Shown in pieces: positions 11,684-22,939 of a stretch of DNA of 64,000 bases; position 1 is the stretch's first letter, and each line of letters opens with the position of its first letter. A program made the translations under genes and the position numbers. The stretch spans positions 20,011,001 through 20,075,000 of the forward strand of contig CANTUV010000004.1 in the NCBI GenBank assembly GCA_947685225.1, written 5' to 3'. The notes below the pieces were generated by a model, which saw only the letters and a program-made list of their open reading frames with translations, made no database searches and had not been told where the DNA came from. The DNA comes from Garcia nutans (lineage: Eukaryota; Streptophyta; Magnoliopsida; Malpighiales; Euphorbiaceae).

Positions 11684-12560
11684 TGTAATATCCCAATGTA
11701 TGCCCTAGAAGTTTGGATATAATTGTTGTTTGTTTGAATTAAGTATATATGTTATGTTGATAAGAAAAGAAATTGAAAGAGAATGTATATGTGTTGTTTG
11801 AATGGGAAGTATTGTGTAGAGAGAAATGTATATGTTGTTTATATGATTATATATATAACATATAAGTTGGTCAAATATGTAGTCAAGGGAAGAAGATATT
11901 TTTAGTTGAGATTTGTGAAATGACTTAAAAGGACAAGTGATTGTAAGGAAATCAAAACATGTGGTTAAAGGGTGTTTTGGTAATTGCTTGAATTGAAATA
12001 CTTGGTGGAGATTTAAAGATGAGTTGACTTTGGGCTTCTTGATTGTTCATTGTGTTTTCTTCTTCTTTCTCCTTCATCTTGGCCGGCTCTTCCATAGACA
12101 AAGGAAAGCAAAAGATAAAGTGAAGATCTTGAGGTGTTTAACTCAAATTGAAGGAAGATTGAAGTGTTCAAGTGGATGATACAAGAAGTCTTATAATTTT
12201 GGTAAGTTCTCTTGTGATCTTTGTGCTTATTTGAAATGATATTTGAGTTTGATAGATTTTTAAGAGTGTGTTGGTTGATTTTGAGATGTGAGAAGTGTTT
12301 GAGTGATTTGATGATGGATTTTGAGTATGGATTGAAGAAAAGAGTAAGTGGTTGGAAGAGATGATGTTGTATATGTGGTGAGGGTTTTGAGATGATTTTG
12401 TGTTTTGTGTTTGATGTGTGTTTTGGTTTGTTTTGGTGTGTTGCAAGTTTGAGATGAGTTTTGATTATGTTTTGTTAAGATTGTTTGAAGAGGATGTTAA
12501 TGAATAGAAGTGTGTTGTTGAGTGTTTGGTTGTTTTGACCGGAGTCTTGATTTGTGGCCG

Positions 12561-12810
12561 GACACGCCCATGAGCACGTCCAGGGTTTTTAGGCGTGTCA
12601 ATTGTGTTGGAGGCAGTAGGTTTGACACGACCAGTAACATGCCTGTGTTATTGAGCGTGTCATAACTACTGTAAGATTTGAGAATTTACACGCCTAGGAA
12701 CACGCCCATGTTGTTGAACGTGTAAATGCTTCTGTGTTGTGGAGTTAGGGCACGGTGATGGACACGCCCGTGTGAGTGAGCGTGTCAGGGTTAGGGTTTG
12801 CCCTAATTAA
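12561..12810. repeat. Four 62-63-bp GACACG/CGTGTC units, 5' LTR
   Basis: Units start at 12,561, 12,624, 12,687 and 12,749. Each has GACACGCC-like and GGCGTGTC-like arms about 10-12 bases apart plus a third half site, as in the other Tekay LTRs of the window. Confidence 0.85.
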
Positions 12811-13289
12811 TTCCTAATTGGATTATCTCTTGTGTATCCCTAAGCAAGTATATGCTATTACTTTTGATTTAGGTCTTGAAGATAGTGATTGATCATTGAT
12901 CTAAGAGGTAGAAGGATCTTGAACAAGGAAGTGTTAAGAGTGGTGTGATTTGTTTTTGAGGTAAGTACAAAACCTATATGATTGTATGTAAGTACAAATG
13001 TGGCATTACTACATTGTTAATTTATATGAGTAATGTGTGTTGTTATGTTTATATCAATGATGATATATATATATATATATGAATAATGTGAATGACATGA
13101 TGATGCAAATGATTGTGTATATGAAAGATTGAAATGCTATGTGTGAATTGAGATGAAATGGAATATAAAGCCATTGTGATTGGCTATGTTGATTCATTTG
13201 AGAATGAAATTGATAACAAATTAATAAATGAGTTGTGTGGCTAATGTGTTATTCCATTTTCAGAGTTTGTTGTTGGTGGCATGCCTAAT

Positions 13290-13535
13290 GATAGTAACAA
13301 TCTCTTGGAGTTAGGTTGGGCTTGATCCTTGAAGCCAAGTTGGGTTGAAGTTTAACATGTTTTACTCCCCTTGAAGCTTGGTTGGGTCTAGTCCTTGAAG
13401 CCTAATTGAGATGTTACAACCCTTGAAGCTAGGTTGGGTTTGGTTCTTGAAGCCAAGTTGGGTTGAGACTTAGCATGCTTTGTTCCCCTTGAAGCTTGGT
13501 TGAACCTAATCCTTGAAGCCTAGTTGGGTGTATGT
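13290..13535 (+). repeat. Short CCTTGAAGC repeats, 5' LTR
   Basis: About seven copies of 'cttgaagc' followed by 'caagttgggtt', 'ttggttggg' or similar occur at spacings of about 24-42 bases. The same block is at 20,722-20,955 in the 3' LTR, and a shorter complementary block is at 11,345-11,455 in the older LTR. Confidence 0.8.
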
Positions 13536-14242
13536 GATAATGATAAATGTGATAAAACCAAAGCATTAACTCTGAAAATTGAATAGCATATTAGTGTGTT
13601 TTGGGCCCATGTGTGTCTTTGTTTAAATGTTATTTATTAAGATGAATTGATTGAATAATGAGATATAAAAGAACTTGTGAAATATGATATGTTTATGTGA
13701 TCATGAATGGTGTAATGCAAAGGTATGATGTTGTCTCTATTATTAAGATGTGTGACATTGCATTGCATTTAAAGCATGATAATAGCATGTTTTGTATTAC
13801 TAAGCCGTTGGCTTAGCGCGATAGTGTTAATCGCGCAGGTGATCAGGTTGAACCTAAGAGCTCTTCGAGACCGAGCGAGAGTAGACATTGAAGAGATTAC
13901 TTTAGAATTTAAAGATCAGAGAAGAACTGCCAATCATGTATAACTTATTTATATTTTGTAAACTATTGTTTATAATGTAAATATGAATTTAAATGCTTTT
14001 ATATATGTAACAAATTTTTACATTCCGCTGCGTATTAAGTAAATATGTTTATATCTATTTTGTTTTTATATTACAAGTTAATTACTTATTTTCTATAAAT
14101 ATGTAATGACAAAGATTATGTTGTCTTTATAAATGAATTGAATATTAAAGAAAATCGTAGCGTCCCTATGTTCAGTGCATGTATATTACATTGTGGTAAT
14201 TGTAATGTGCATGTACCGGATGTGGGGGTGTTACAATTGTTT

Positions 14243-14255
14243 TGGTATCAGAGCC
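14243..14255 (+). promoter_or_regulatory. Primer-binding site (initiator Met tRNA)
   Basis: TGGTATCAGAGCC, complementary to the 3' end of plant initiator methionine tRNA, lies seven bases after the 5' LTR end. It primes minus-strand DNA synthesis. Confidence 0.95.
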
Positions 14256-14405
14256 TAGGTTTGAGATTCTCAACCTAGGTAAAGTGTAAGGAAAAGAGTG
14301 TTTTGATTTTAAAACGTGGATTTTTGAATAACATACATGTTTGGCATTGGCAGTCTCTGATCTTTAATGAGAGGTATTCTGCTGTGTTTGCAGATATAGG
14401 TTGTG

Positions 14406-17400
14406 ATGGATTCTCACTCACGTCAGTCAGTAGAGGGTAGTGCTGAGAGTATAGCTCCTGATGAGATTAGAGAGGGAGCTAGAGTGGATAGTGCTGGAGA
14501 GATACCTGCTTCTGTATCAGGGAGACCAGCTGGTGAGGAGGTTCCACCAGTTTGGCTTAGGCATGTGATAGAGGCTTTGAGACAAGCACCAGTGCAACCA
14601 CCGCCGCCACCCCCACAGCCTTTGGTATCAGTGAGACAGTATGATAAGTTAAGGAAGTATGGAGCTGAAGATTTTATAGGTACCATTGATCCAGCTGTAG
14701 CAGAGCAGTGGCTAGACAAAGTACAGAGAATATTTGTTCAGTTGCAAGCCACTCCAGAGGAAAAGTTTGATTATGCAAGATCATTGTTGCAGAAGGACGC
14801 ATACAATTGGTGGAAGACAGTGCCCCATGCTATGGATGATCCACCAACTTTGTCCTATGTTGATTTTCTAAGAGAGTTTGAATTGAAGTATACTCCGAGG
14901 GAGTATAAAGATGGGAAAAAATTGAGTTTCTTAGCTTGAAGCAAGACCACCGGACTGTGACAGAATATGAGTTAGAGTTGGTCCAGTTGAGCCAGTATGC
15001 TGGGGGTATTATATCTGATGAGATAGATAGATGCAGAAGATTTGAGGAGGGATTGAGGCCCTCTATCATGTGTCATGTGGCTGGATCTAGATATCATGAT
15101 TTTTCCCAGCTTGTGGCAGCAGCTAGGAGTGTGGAGAGAGCCTAGGCTATTGCAGCTGCAGCAGAGGAAGAGATCAGGGTTAGAAGGCTCCAGTTTGACG
15201 TAGGGTCTTCGTCTGTGAAAAGAGGTAAAGGAAGTTTTGTTCCTCGGATTAGTAGGAGTCAGAGGCCAGCGGGTAGGTCAGTACAGTTTCAGAGGCAGAG
15301 ATCTAGACCTACAGCTTCAGTGGCGAGTGCTCCGACCCCAGTGACTCAGAGATCCACCTTACCCATATGCATTCATTGTGGTAAGCCACATGGTGGTACT
15401 TGTTGGAAGACTGGTGTAGCAGGGGTATGTTTCAGATGTGGATCTCCTGATCATTTTGTGAGAGATTGTCCCGAGAGACAGGAGCAGATGTCAGTGGATA
15501 CTGCAGCTTCCCGACCTAGTGTCAGGGGAGGTCGAGGAGGCAGAGGTTTTAGCAGAGGAGGCAGATCTGGGTTCAGTTCTAGAGGAGGTTCTACATCTAG
15601 GGAGAGTAGACCAGAGGAGGCTGGATCTTCTCAGAGGATTTATGTGATGCAGAAGCAACCAGATGCTTCGGCAGTCATAGCTGGTATTTTTTCTTTATTT
15701 GGTTTTTCAGTACTTGCTTTGATTGATCCCGGATCCACACATTCATATATTAGTGCATCTGTTTTGCCTGTGTCTGATGTGCATGCTGAATCCCTAGGAT
15801 TTGATGTATTAGTGACAAATCCGTTAGGGCATAGTGTGATTGTTAGCAAAGTGCACCGAGATAGTGCAGTGATGGTGCAAGGTGAGGAGTTTCTTGGAGA
15901 TTTGATTGAGATGCCTTTTAAGGAATATGATGTGATTCTAGGCATGGACTGGTTATCTAGACATGGAGCTGTGGTTGATTGCAAAAAGAAAGTTGTTACC
16001 TTGAGAACCAGTGATGGTAGAGAGGTGTTAATATCTAATGAGCAGGAATAGCTAGCATCCTTGTTTATTTCAGCGGTTGCAGCTAGGAGATTGATTAGAA
16101 AGGGGTGTGATGCTTATCTTGCTCATGTGGTGGATACTAGAGTAAAAAGTTCTCAACTTGATAGTATAGCCACAGTTTCAGAGTTTCCAGATGTGTTTCC
16201 AAAGGAGTTGCCGGGGTTACCTCCTGAAAGAGAGGTGGAGTTTGGTATTGAACTATTGCCTGGTACCACTCCTATCTCTATTACTCCTTATAGAATGGCA
16301 CCTGCTGAGCTGAGAGAACTGAAGGTGCAGTTGCAGGAGTTGCTAGATAAAGGGTTTGTTCGCCCTAGTGTATCACCTTGGGGAGCTCCTGTTTTGTTTG
16401 TAAAGAAGAAGGATGGTACTATGAGATTGTGTATCGATTATAGGCAATTGAACAAAGTGACTATCAAGAATAAATATCCTTTGCCTAGGATTGATGATCT
16501 CTTTGATCAGTTGAAGGGTGCAGCCATGTTTTCCAAAATTGATTTGAGATCAGGGTACCATCAGTTGAGGGTCAGAGCTGAAGATGTTCCTAAGACCGCT
16601 TTTCGGACCAGGTATGGGCATTATGAGTTTCTAGTTATGCCTTTTGGTCTGACGAATGCACCTGCAGTTTTTATGGATTTGATGAATAGGGTGTTTAGAC
16701 CCTATTTGGATCATTTTGTGGTAGTGTTTATAGATGATATTTTGGTGTATTCGCGTAATGAGGAAGAGCATGACAAGCATCTGCGGATTGTGTTACAAAC
16801 TTTGAGAGAGAAGCAATTGTTTGCTAAACTGTCAAAGTGTGAGTTTTGGCTTGATCAAGTTACTTTTCTCGGTCATATAGTTTCAGCAGAAGGTATTAGA
16901 GTTGATCTGAGTAAAGTTGAAGCTATTTTGAATTGGAGTACACCCAAGTCTGTGACTGAAGTTAGAAGTTTTCTAGGTTTGGCAGGCTATTACCGACGGT
17001 TTGTGAAAGGATTCTCTTTGATAGCTACTCCACTTACCAGATTACTTCGAAAGGGGGTTAGATTTGTGTGGACAGATCAGTGTCAGGCTAGTTTTGATCA
17101 GTTAAGAGAAATGTTGACTCAAGCGCCTGTTCTTACTTTACCTGTGGAAGATAAACCATATGTGATTTACAGTGATGCTTCACATAGTGGTTTGGGTTGT
17201 GTTCTAATGCAAGAAGGTAAGGTGATAGCTTATGCTTCTTGACAGTTGAAACCGTATGAGCTCAATTATCTGACCCATGATTTGGAATTAGCAGCCATTG
17301 TGTTTGCATTGAAGATTTGGCGACATTATCTATATGGGGAGAAGTGTTTTATCTATACTGATCATAAAAGTTTAAAATATTTGGGTGTCCAAAAAGAGCT

Positions 17401-19057
17401 TAATCTTCGACAAAGGAGATGGTTGGAGTTGATTAAAGACTACGACTGTTTGATTGATTATCATCCAGGTAAAGCAAATGTTGTTGCTGATGCCTTGAGT
17501 CGGAAGTCTTTAGCAGGGTTGACTGTTTATTCGCTCTCGTTGCTTGTTGAGTTGAAAGCATTATATGCCAGTTTTGTATCTTGTGATGATGGTGCATTGT
17601 TGGCACAGTTGCAATTGAAACCGGTATTGTTGGATCAGATTAAAGAGGCTCAATTGGCTGATGAGAAGATTCAGAAGATTGTTTCAGATTGCCAGAATGG
17701 GAAGAGTCGAGATTTCATTGTGAGAGGTGATGGGAGTCTTTGGTTTAAGAACAGATTGTGTGTACCTGATGATGCTGATTTGAGAAAGATTATTTTAGAA
17801 GAAGCATATCAGTCAGTATTTGCTATGCATCCGGGCAATACCAAGGTGTATCATGATTTGAAGCAACATTACTGGTGGTCCGGTATGAAGAGAGACATAG
17901 CGGAATTTGTATCCAGATGTCTCACATGTCAGAAGGTAAAAGCAGAGCATCAAGTTCCAACCGGGTTGCTTCAACCTTTGTCAGTGCCTAAATGGAAATG
18001 GGAGAGATTGACAATGGATTTTGTGTCTGGTCTTCCATTGACACAAAGGAAACATGATGCTATTTGGGTGATTGTTGATAGATTAACCAAGACAGCTCAT
18101 TTTCTTCCGGTTAGGATGGATTATTCTTTAGAAAGGTTAGCTGAGCTGTATATTCATGAGATTGTGAAGTTGCATGGTGTTCCAACTTCTATAGTGTCTG
18201 ATCGAGATCCCCGGTTTACTTCAAGGTTTTGGAAGAGTTTACATGGTGCTTTGGGTTCTCGATTACACTTCAGTACTGCTTTCCATCCACAGACAGATGG
18301 ACAGTCAGAGAGAGTGATACAGATTATCGAGGACATGTTGAGAAGTTGTGTCATTGATTTCTCTGGAGGTTGGGATAGATTCTTACCACTTGTGAAATTT
18401 GCATACAATAACAGTCATCAATCTAGCATTGGTATGGCACCATTTGAAGCATTGTATGGTAGAAGGTGTAGGACACCTCTATGTTGGAATGAGCTTGGTG
18501 AAGGTAAGTTATTTGGTCCTGATTTGATTAAGGAGACTGAAGAGAAAGTGAAGCTGATTCGGAATAGATTGAAAGCAGCTTCAGACCGACAGAAGTCTTA
18601 TTCAGATTTGAAGAGGAGAGACATAGAGTTTAATGTGGGAGATAAAGTATTTTTGAAAGTGTCTCCTTGGAAAAAGATTTTGAGGTTTGGTCGAAAAGGA
18701 AAGCTGAATCCTCGTTTCATTGGACCATATGAAGTTTTGGAAAGAGTTGGGCCAGTTGCTTATCGACTTGCTTTACCACCTGAGTTGGACCGTATCCATA
18801 ATGTATTTCATGTTTCTATGTTGAGGAGGTACAGATCAGATCCATCACATGTGTTGCCAATTGAATCTATCGAAGTAAGTCCTGATCTGACATTTGAAGA
18901 GGAACCAGTTGCTGTCTTGGCACGTGAAGTGAAAGAATTGAGAAATAAGAAAGTGCCACTTGTGAAGATTTTGTGGAAGAATCATGCAAAGGAAGAGGCA
19001 ACTTGGGAAAGTGAGCAAACGATGCTAGACCAATATCCTCAGTTGTTTCAGAGATAA
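14406..19057 (+). pseudogene. Tekay gag-pol polyprotein with chromodomain, four breaks
   Basis: Gag starts at the ATG at 14,406 and carries a zinc knuckle (CFRCGSPDHFVRDC) near 15,430. Protease has LIDPGSTHSYIS near 15,720. Reverse transcriptase runs from about 16,220 with YRMAP, DLRSGYHQL and FIDDILVY. RNase H has YSDASHSGLG near 17,170. Integrase has an HPGN...CLTC zinc region near 17,830-17,935, then MDFVSGLP, SDRDPRF and a QTDGQSER...E catalytic core. A chromodomain (LVKILWKNHAKEEATWE) near 18,950 marks a chromovirus. Gag shifts frame near 14,930. In-frame stops are TAG at 15,143-15,145, TAG at 16,049-16,051 and TGA at 17,240-17,242. All else stays in one frame to 19,057, so decay is recent. 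Confidence 0.95.
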
Positions 19058-19088
19058 TATCAGGTAATTTCGAGGATGAAATTTCTTT

Positions 19089-19103
19089 TTAGAGGGGGAG
19101 AAT
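19089..19103 (+). promoter_or_regulatory. Polypurine tract
   Basis: The purine run AGAGGGGGAGAA lies directly before the 3' LTR, where plus-strand DNA synthesis is primed. Confidence 0.85.
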
Positions 19104-21655
19104 TGTAATATCCCAATGTATGCCCTAGAAGTTTGGATATAATTATTGTTTGTTTGAATTAAGTATATATGTTATGTTGATAAGAAAAGAAATTGAAAGA
19201 GAATGTATATGTGTTGTTTGAATGGGAAGTATTGTGTAGAGAGAAATGTATATGTTGTTTATATGATTATATATATAACATATAAGTTGGTCAAATATGT
19301 AGTCAAGGGAAGAAGATATTTTTAGTTGAGATTTGTGAAATGACTTAAAAGGACAAGTGATTGTAAGGAAATCAAAACATGTGGTTAAAGGGTGTTTTGG
19401 TAATTGCTTGAATTGAAATACTTGGTGGAGATTTAAAGATGAGTTGACTTTGGGCTTCTTGATTGTTCTTTGTGTTTTCTTCTTCTTTCTCCTTCATCTT
19501 GGCCGGCTCTTCCATAGACAAAGGAAAGAAAAAGATAAAGTGAAGATCTTGAGGTGTTTAACTCAAATTGAAGGAAGATTGAAGTGATCAAGTGGATGAT
19601 ACAAGAAGTCTTATAATTTTGGTAAGTTCTCTTGTGATCTTTGTGCTTATTTGAAATGATATTTGAGTTTGATAGATTTTTAAGAGTGTGTTGGTTGATT
19701 TTGAGATGTGAGAAGTATTTGAGTGATTTGATGATGGATTTTGAGTATGGATTGAAGAAAAGAGTAAGTGGTTGGAAGAGATGATGTTGTATATGTGGTG
19801 AGGGTTTTGAGATGATTTTGTGTTTTGTGTTTGATGTGTGTTTTGGTTTGTTTTGGTGTGTTGCAAGTTTGAGATGAGTTTTGATTATGTTTTGTTAAGA
19901 TTGTTTGAAGAGGATGTTAATGAATAGAAGTGTGTTGTTGAGTGTTTGGTTGTTTTGACCGGAGTCTTGATTTGTGGCCGGACACGCCCATGAGCACGTC
20001 CAGGGTTTTTAGGCGTGTCAATTGTGTTGGAGGCAGTAGGTTTGACACGACCAGTAACACGCCCGTGTTATTGAGCTTGTCATAGCTACTGTAAGATTTG
20101 AGAATTTACACGCCTAGGAACACGCCCATGTTGTTGAGCATGTAAATGCTTCTGTGTTGTGGAGTTAGGGCACGGTCATGGACACGCCCGTGTGGGTGAG
20201 CGTGTCAGGGTTAGGGTTTGCCCTAATTAATTCCTAATTGGATTATCTCTTGTGTATCCCTAAGCAAGTATATGCTATTACTTTTGATTTAGGTCTTGAA
20301 GATAGTGATTGATCATTGATCTAAGAGGTAGAAGGATCTTGAACAAGGAAGTGTTAAGAGTGGTGTGATTTGTTTTTGAGGTAAGTACAAAACCTATATG
20401 ATTGTATGTAAGTACAAATGTGGCATTACTACATTGTTAATTTATATGAGCAATGTGTGTTGTTATGTTTATATCAATGATGATATATATATATATATAT
20501 GAATAATGTGAATGACATGATGATGCAAATGATTGTGTATATGAAAGATTGAAATGCTATGATGTGAATTGAGATGAAATGGAATATAAAGCCATTGTGA
20601 TTGGCTATGTTGATTCATTTGAGAATGAAATTGATAACAAATTAATAAATGAGTTGTGTGGCTAATGTGTTATTCCATTTTCAGAGTTTGTTGTTGGTGG
20701 CATGCCTAATGATAGTAACAATCTCTTGGAGTTAGGTTGGGCTTGATCCTTGAAGCCAAGTTGGGTTGAAGTTTAACATGTTTTACTCCCCTTGAAGCTT
20801 GGTTGGGTCTAGTCCTTGAAGCCTAATTGAGATGTTACAACCCTTGAAGCTAGGTTGGGTTTGGTTCTTGAAGCCAAGTTGGGTTGAGACTTAGCATGCT
20901 TTGTTCCCCTTGAAGCTTGGTTGAACCTAATCCTTGAAGCCTAGTTGGGTGTATGTGAAATGATAAATGTGATAAAACTAAAGCATTAACTCTGAAAATT
21001 GAATAGCATATTAGTGTGTTTTGGGCCCATGTGTGTCTTTGTTTAAATGTTATTTATTAAGATGAATTGATTGAATAATGAGATATAAAAGAACTTGTGA
21101 AATATGATATGTTTATGTGATCATGAATGGTGTAATGCAAAGGTATGATGTTGTCTCTATTATTAAGATGTGTGACATTGCATTGCATTTAAAGCATGAT
21201 AATAGCATGTTTTGTATTACTAAGCCGTTGGCTTAGCGCGATAGTGTTAAACGCGCAGGTGATCAGGTTGAACCTAAGAGCTCTTCGAGACCGAGTGAGA
21301 GTAGACATTGAAGAGATTACTTTGAAATTTAAAGATCAGAGAAGAACTGCCAATCATGTATAACTTATTTATATTTTGTAAACTATTGTTTATAATGTAA
21401 ATATGAATTTAAATGCTTTTATATATGTAACAAATTTTTACATTCCGCTGCGTATTAAGTAAATATGTTTATATCTATTTTGTTTTTATATTACAAGTTA
21501 ATTACTTATTTTCTATAAATATGTAATGACAAAGATTATGTTGTCTTTATAAATGAATTGAATATTAAAGAAAATCGTAGCGTCCCTATGTTCAGTGCAT
21601 GTATATTACATTGTGGTAATTGTAATGTGCATGTACCGGATGTGGGGGTGTTACA
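19104..21655 (+). repeat. 3' LTR of the Tekay element
   Basis: Same length (2,552) and ends as the 5' LTR, differing at about 20 positions by eye. It repeats the hairpin array at 19,981-20,210 and the CCTTGAAGC block at 20,722-20,955. The open frame on the minus strand at 19,588-19,866 mirrors the one in the 5' LTR and is not a gene. Confidence 0.95.
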
Positions 21656-21660
21656 ATATA
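21656..21660 (+). repeat. Target-site duplication ATATA (right)
   Basis: Matches 11,679-11,683 exactly and directly follows the TTACA end of the 3' LTR. Confidence 0.92.
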
Positions 21661-22939
21661 ATTCACATAATGCACATAATACAAATCATTGCACCATTCT
21701 CATATGCCAACAATATAATAGGTAACCTAACACATTTTCCAACCAAATGTGTTAAGTCTCAAAATCATGTAAATGTATGCAATCATGTAGGGTTTTACTT
21801 ACCTCAAGAGCTACACACACCAATCTAACAACTTTCTCTTCCAGGAATCCTTCAACATTTGGATTGGTACAACTCAAATCTCTTCAAAACCTAATCCAAA
21901 TGTGATTATACACACTCACTTAGTAATACACATAAGAAAAAAAGAGTAAGAACTATCTAGGGCAAACTTTACATATGACACGCTCAACAACACGGGCGTG
22001 TCCCTGATCGTACCCTAAACCCACAACACAGAAGCTTTGACATGCTCAGTTACATGGGTGTGTCACTACACGTGTCAATCTTCCTCCAACACAGAAGCTA
22101 TGACACGTTCAGTGACATGGGTGTGTCACTGGACGTGTCAATCCACCAACAAACATCTTTCTTTTACCCTTTTCCACTCCAAGAAAACTCAACCAAAACC
22201 ATCAATATACCATAATAAACTTGTATAACATCAAAACAACTCAATTATATGCATCAACACCCAAACACAACTATAATCACAACTCAACACTTACACAATC
22301 CACAACTCTTGTCTCTTACACCAAACTTAACCCTTTCTCTTCAATTCAACCCCAAAAATCAAAGTCAATAAGACTAAACACTTCAAACATACCAAAATCA
22401 ACCATACACATATCTACAACAACCATTCACCAAACTCAAATACACAAACTCCAAAAGAACACAAAGAAACAAGTTGAAAACTTACCAAAAATGAAGAGAA
22501 TCCTTAGAATTCCAACTTGATCACTTGAAACACCCTTCAATCTTGAGTGAAGAATCAACAAAACCTCTCTTTCCCTTTAGCTATGGTGATGGTCAGCTAA
22601 CCCAAAAGAAGAAAGAAGAAGATGAATAAGAAAGTCAAACCAACCTCACATCTTAACCACTTAAATCTTCATTAAATCCCCACCAAGTATTTAATATATT
22701 ATTATAATATAAAAATCATCTTCCACTTATATTTAATTTCTATTTAAAATAATTAATTATCTCATTTGACCATCAATAAATGTTAACTTGTAAATGTTGT
22801 ATATATCTTCATATATACAACATATACACATTTCCCTTTTCCTTTCTTCCCACTTAAACATATATACACTTTAAATCATTTAATTCAATTTCAACAATAA
22901 ACATTTCCAAAATTTTAGGGTATCTTTTAGGATATTACA
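21661..22939 (-). mobile_element. Older Tekay 5' LTR, second part
   Basis: This continues the LTR broken at 11,683 and ends in 'ggatattaca', giving TGTAATATCC as the 5' LTR start on the minus strand. It contains three 62-63-bp GACACG/CGTGTC units at 21,976-22,145. The 'ttggctgacc'-like pyrimidine-rich stretch near 22,590 corresponds to the 'cttcatcttggccggctc' segment of the younger LTRs. The open frames at 22,037-22,520 are shadows of repeat and AC-rich composition. Confidence 0.85.

Larger units (their letters stand above)
11684..14235 (+). repeat. 5' LTR of the Tekay element
   Basis: It begins TGTAATATCCCAATG and ends GGGTGTTACA. Inside are a 62-63-bp hairpin array at 12,561-12,810, a (TA)n run near 13,063-13,080 and a CCTTGAAGC repeat block at 13,290-13,535. 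The open frame on the minus strand at 12,168-12,446 is low-complexity shadow and occurs identically in the other LTR. Confidence 0.95.
11684..21655 (+). mobile_element. Tekay-type Ty3/Gypsy chromovirus, full length
   Basis: This is a 9,972-bp LTR retrotransposon with two 2,552-bp LTRs (TGTAATATCC...GTGTTACA), an initiator-methionine tRNA primer site, gag-pol with a C-terminal chromodomain, a polypurine tract and a 5-bp target duplication. By eye the LTRs differ at about 20 positions plus two small compensating indels, roughly 0.8 percent. At a commonly assumed 6.5e-9 substitutions per site per year this would be about 0.6 million years; that figure is an estimate. The polyprotein has one frameshift and three stops, so this copy is not autonomous. 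It sits in the LTR of an older, opposite-strand relative. Confidence 0.95.

Noticed and set aside
12168..12446. 92-residue open frame (also 19,588-19,866), identical in two places
   Set aside because: Both copies lie in the two LTRs of one retrotransposon and read low-complexity Asn/Thr/Ser sequence on the antisense strand.
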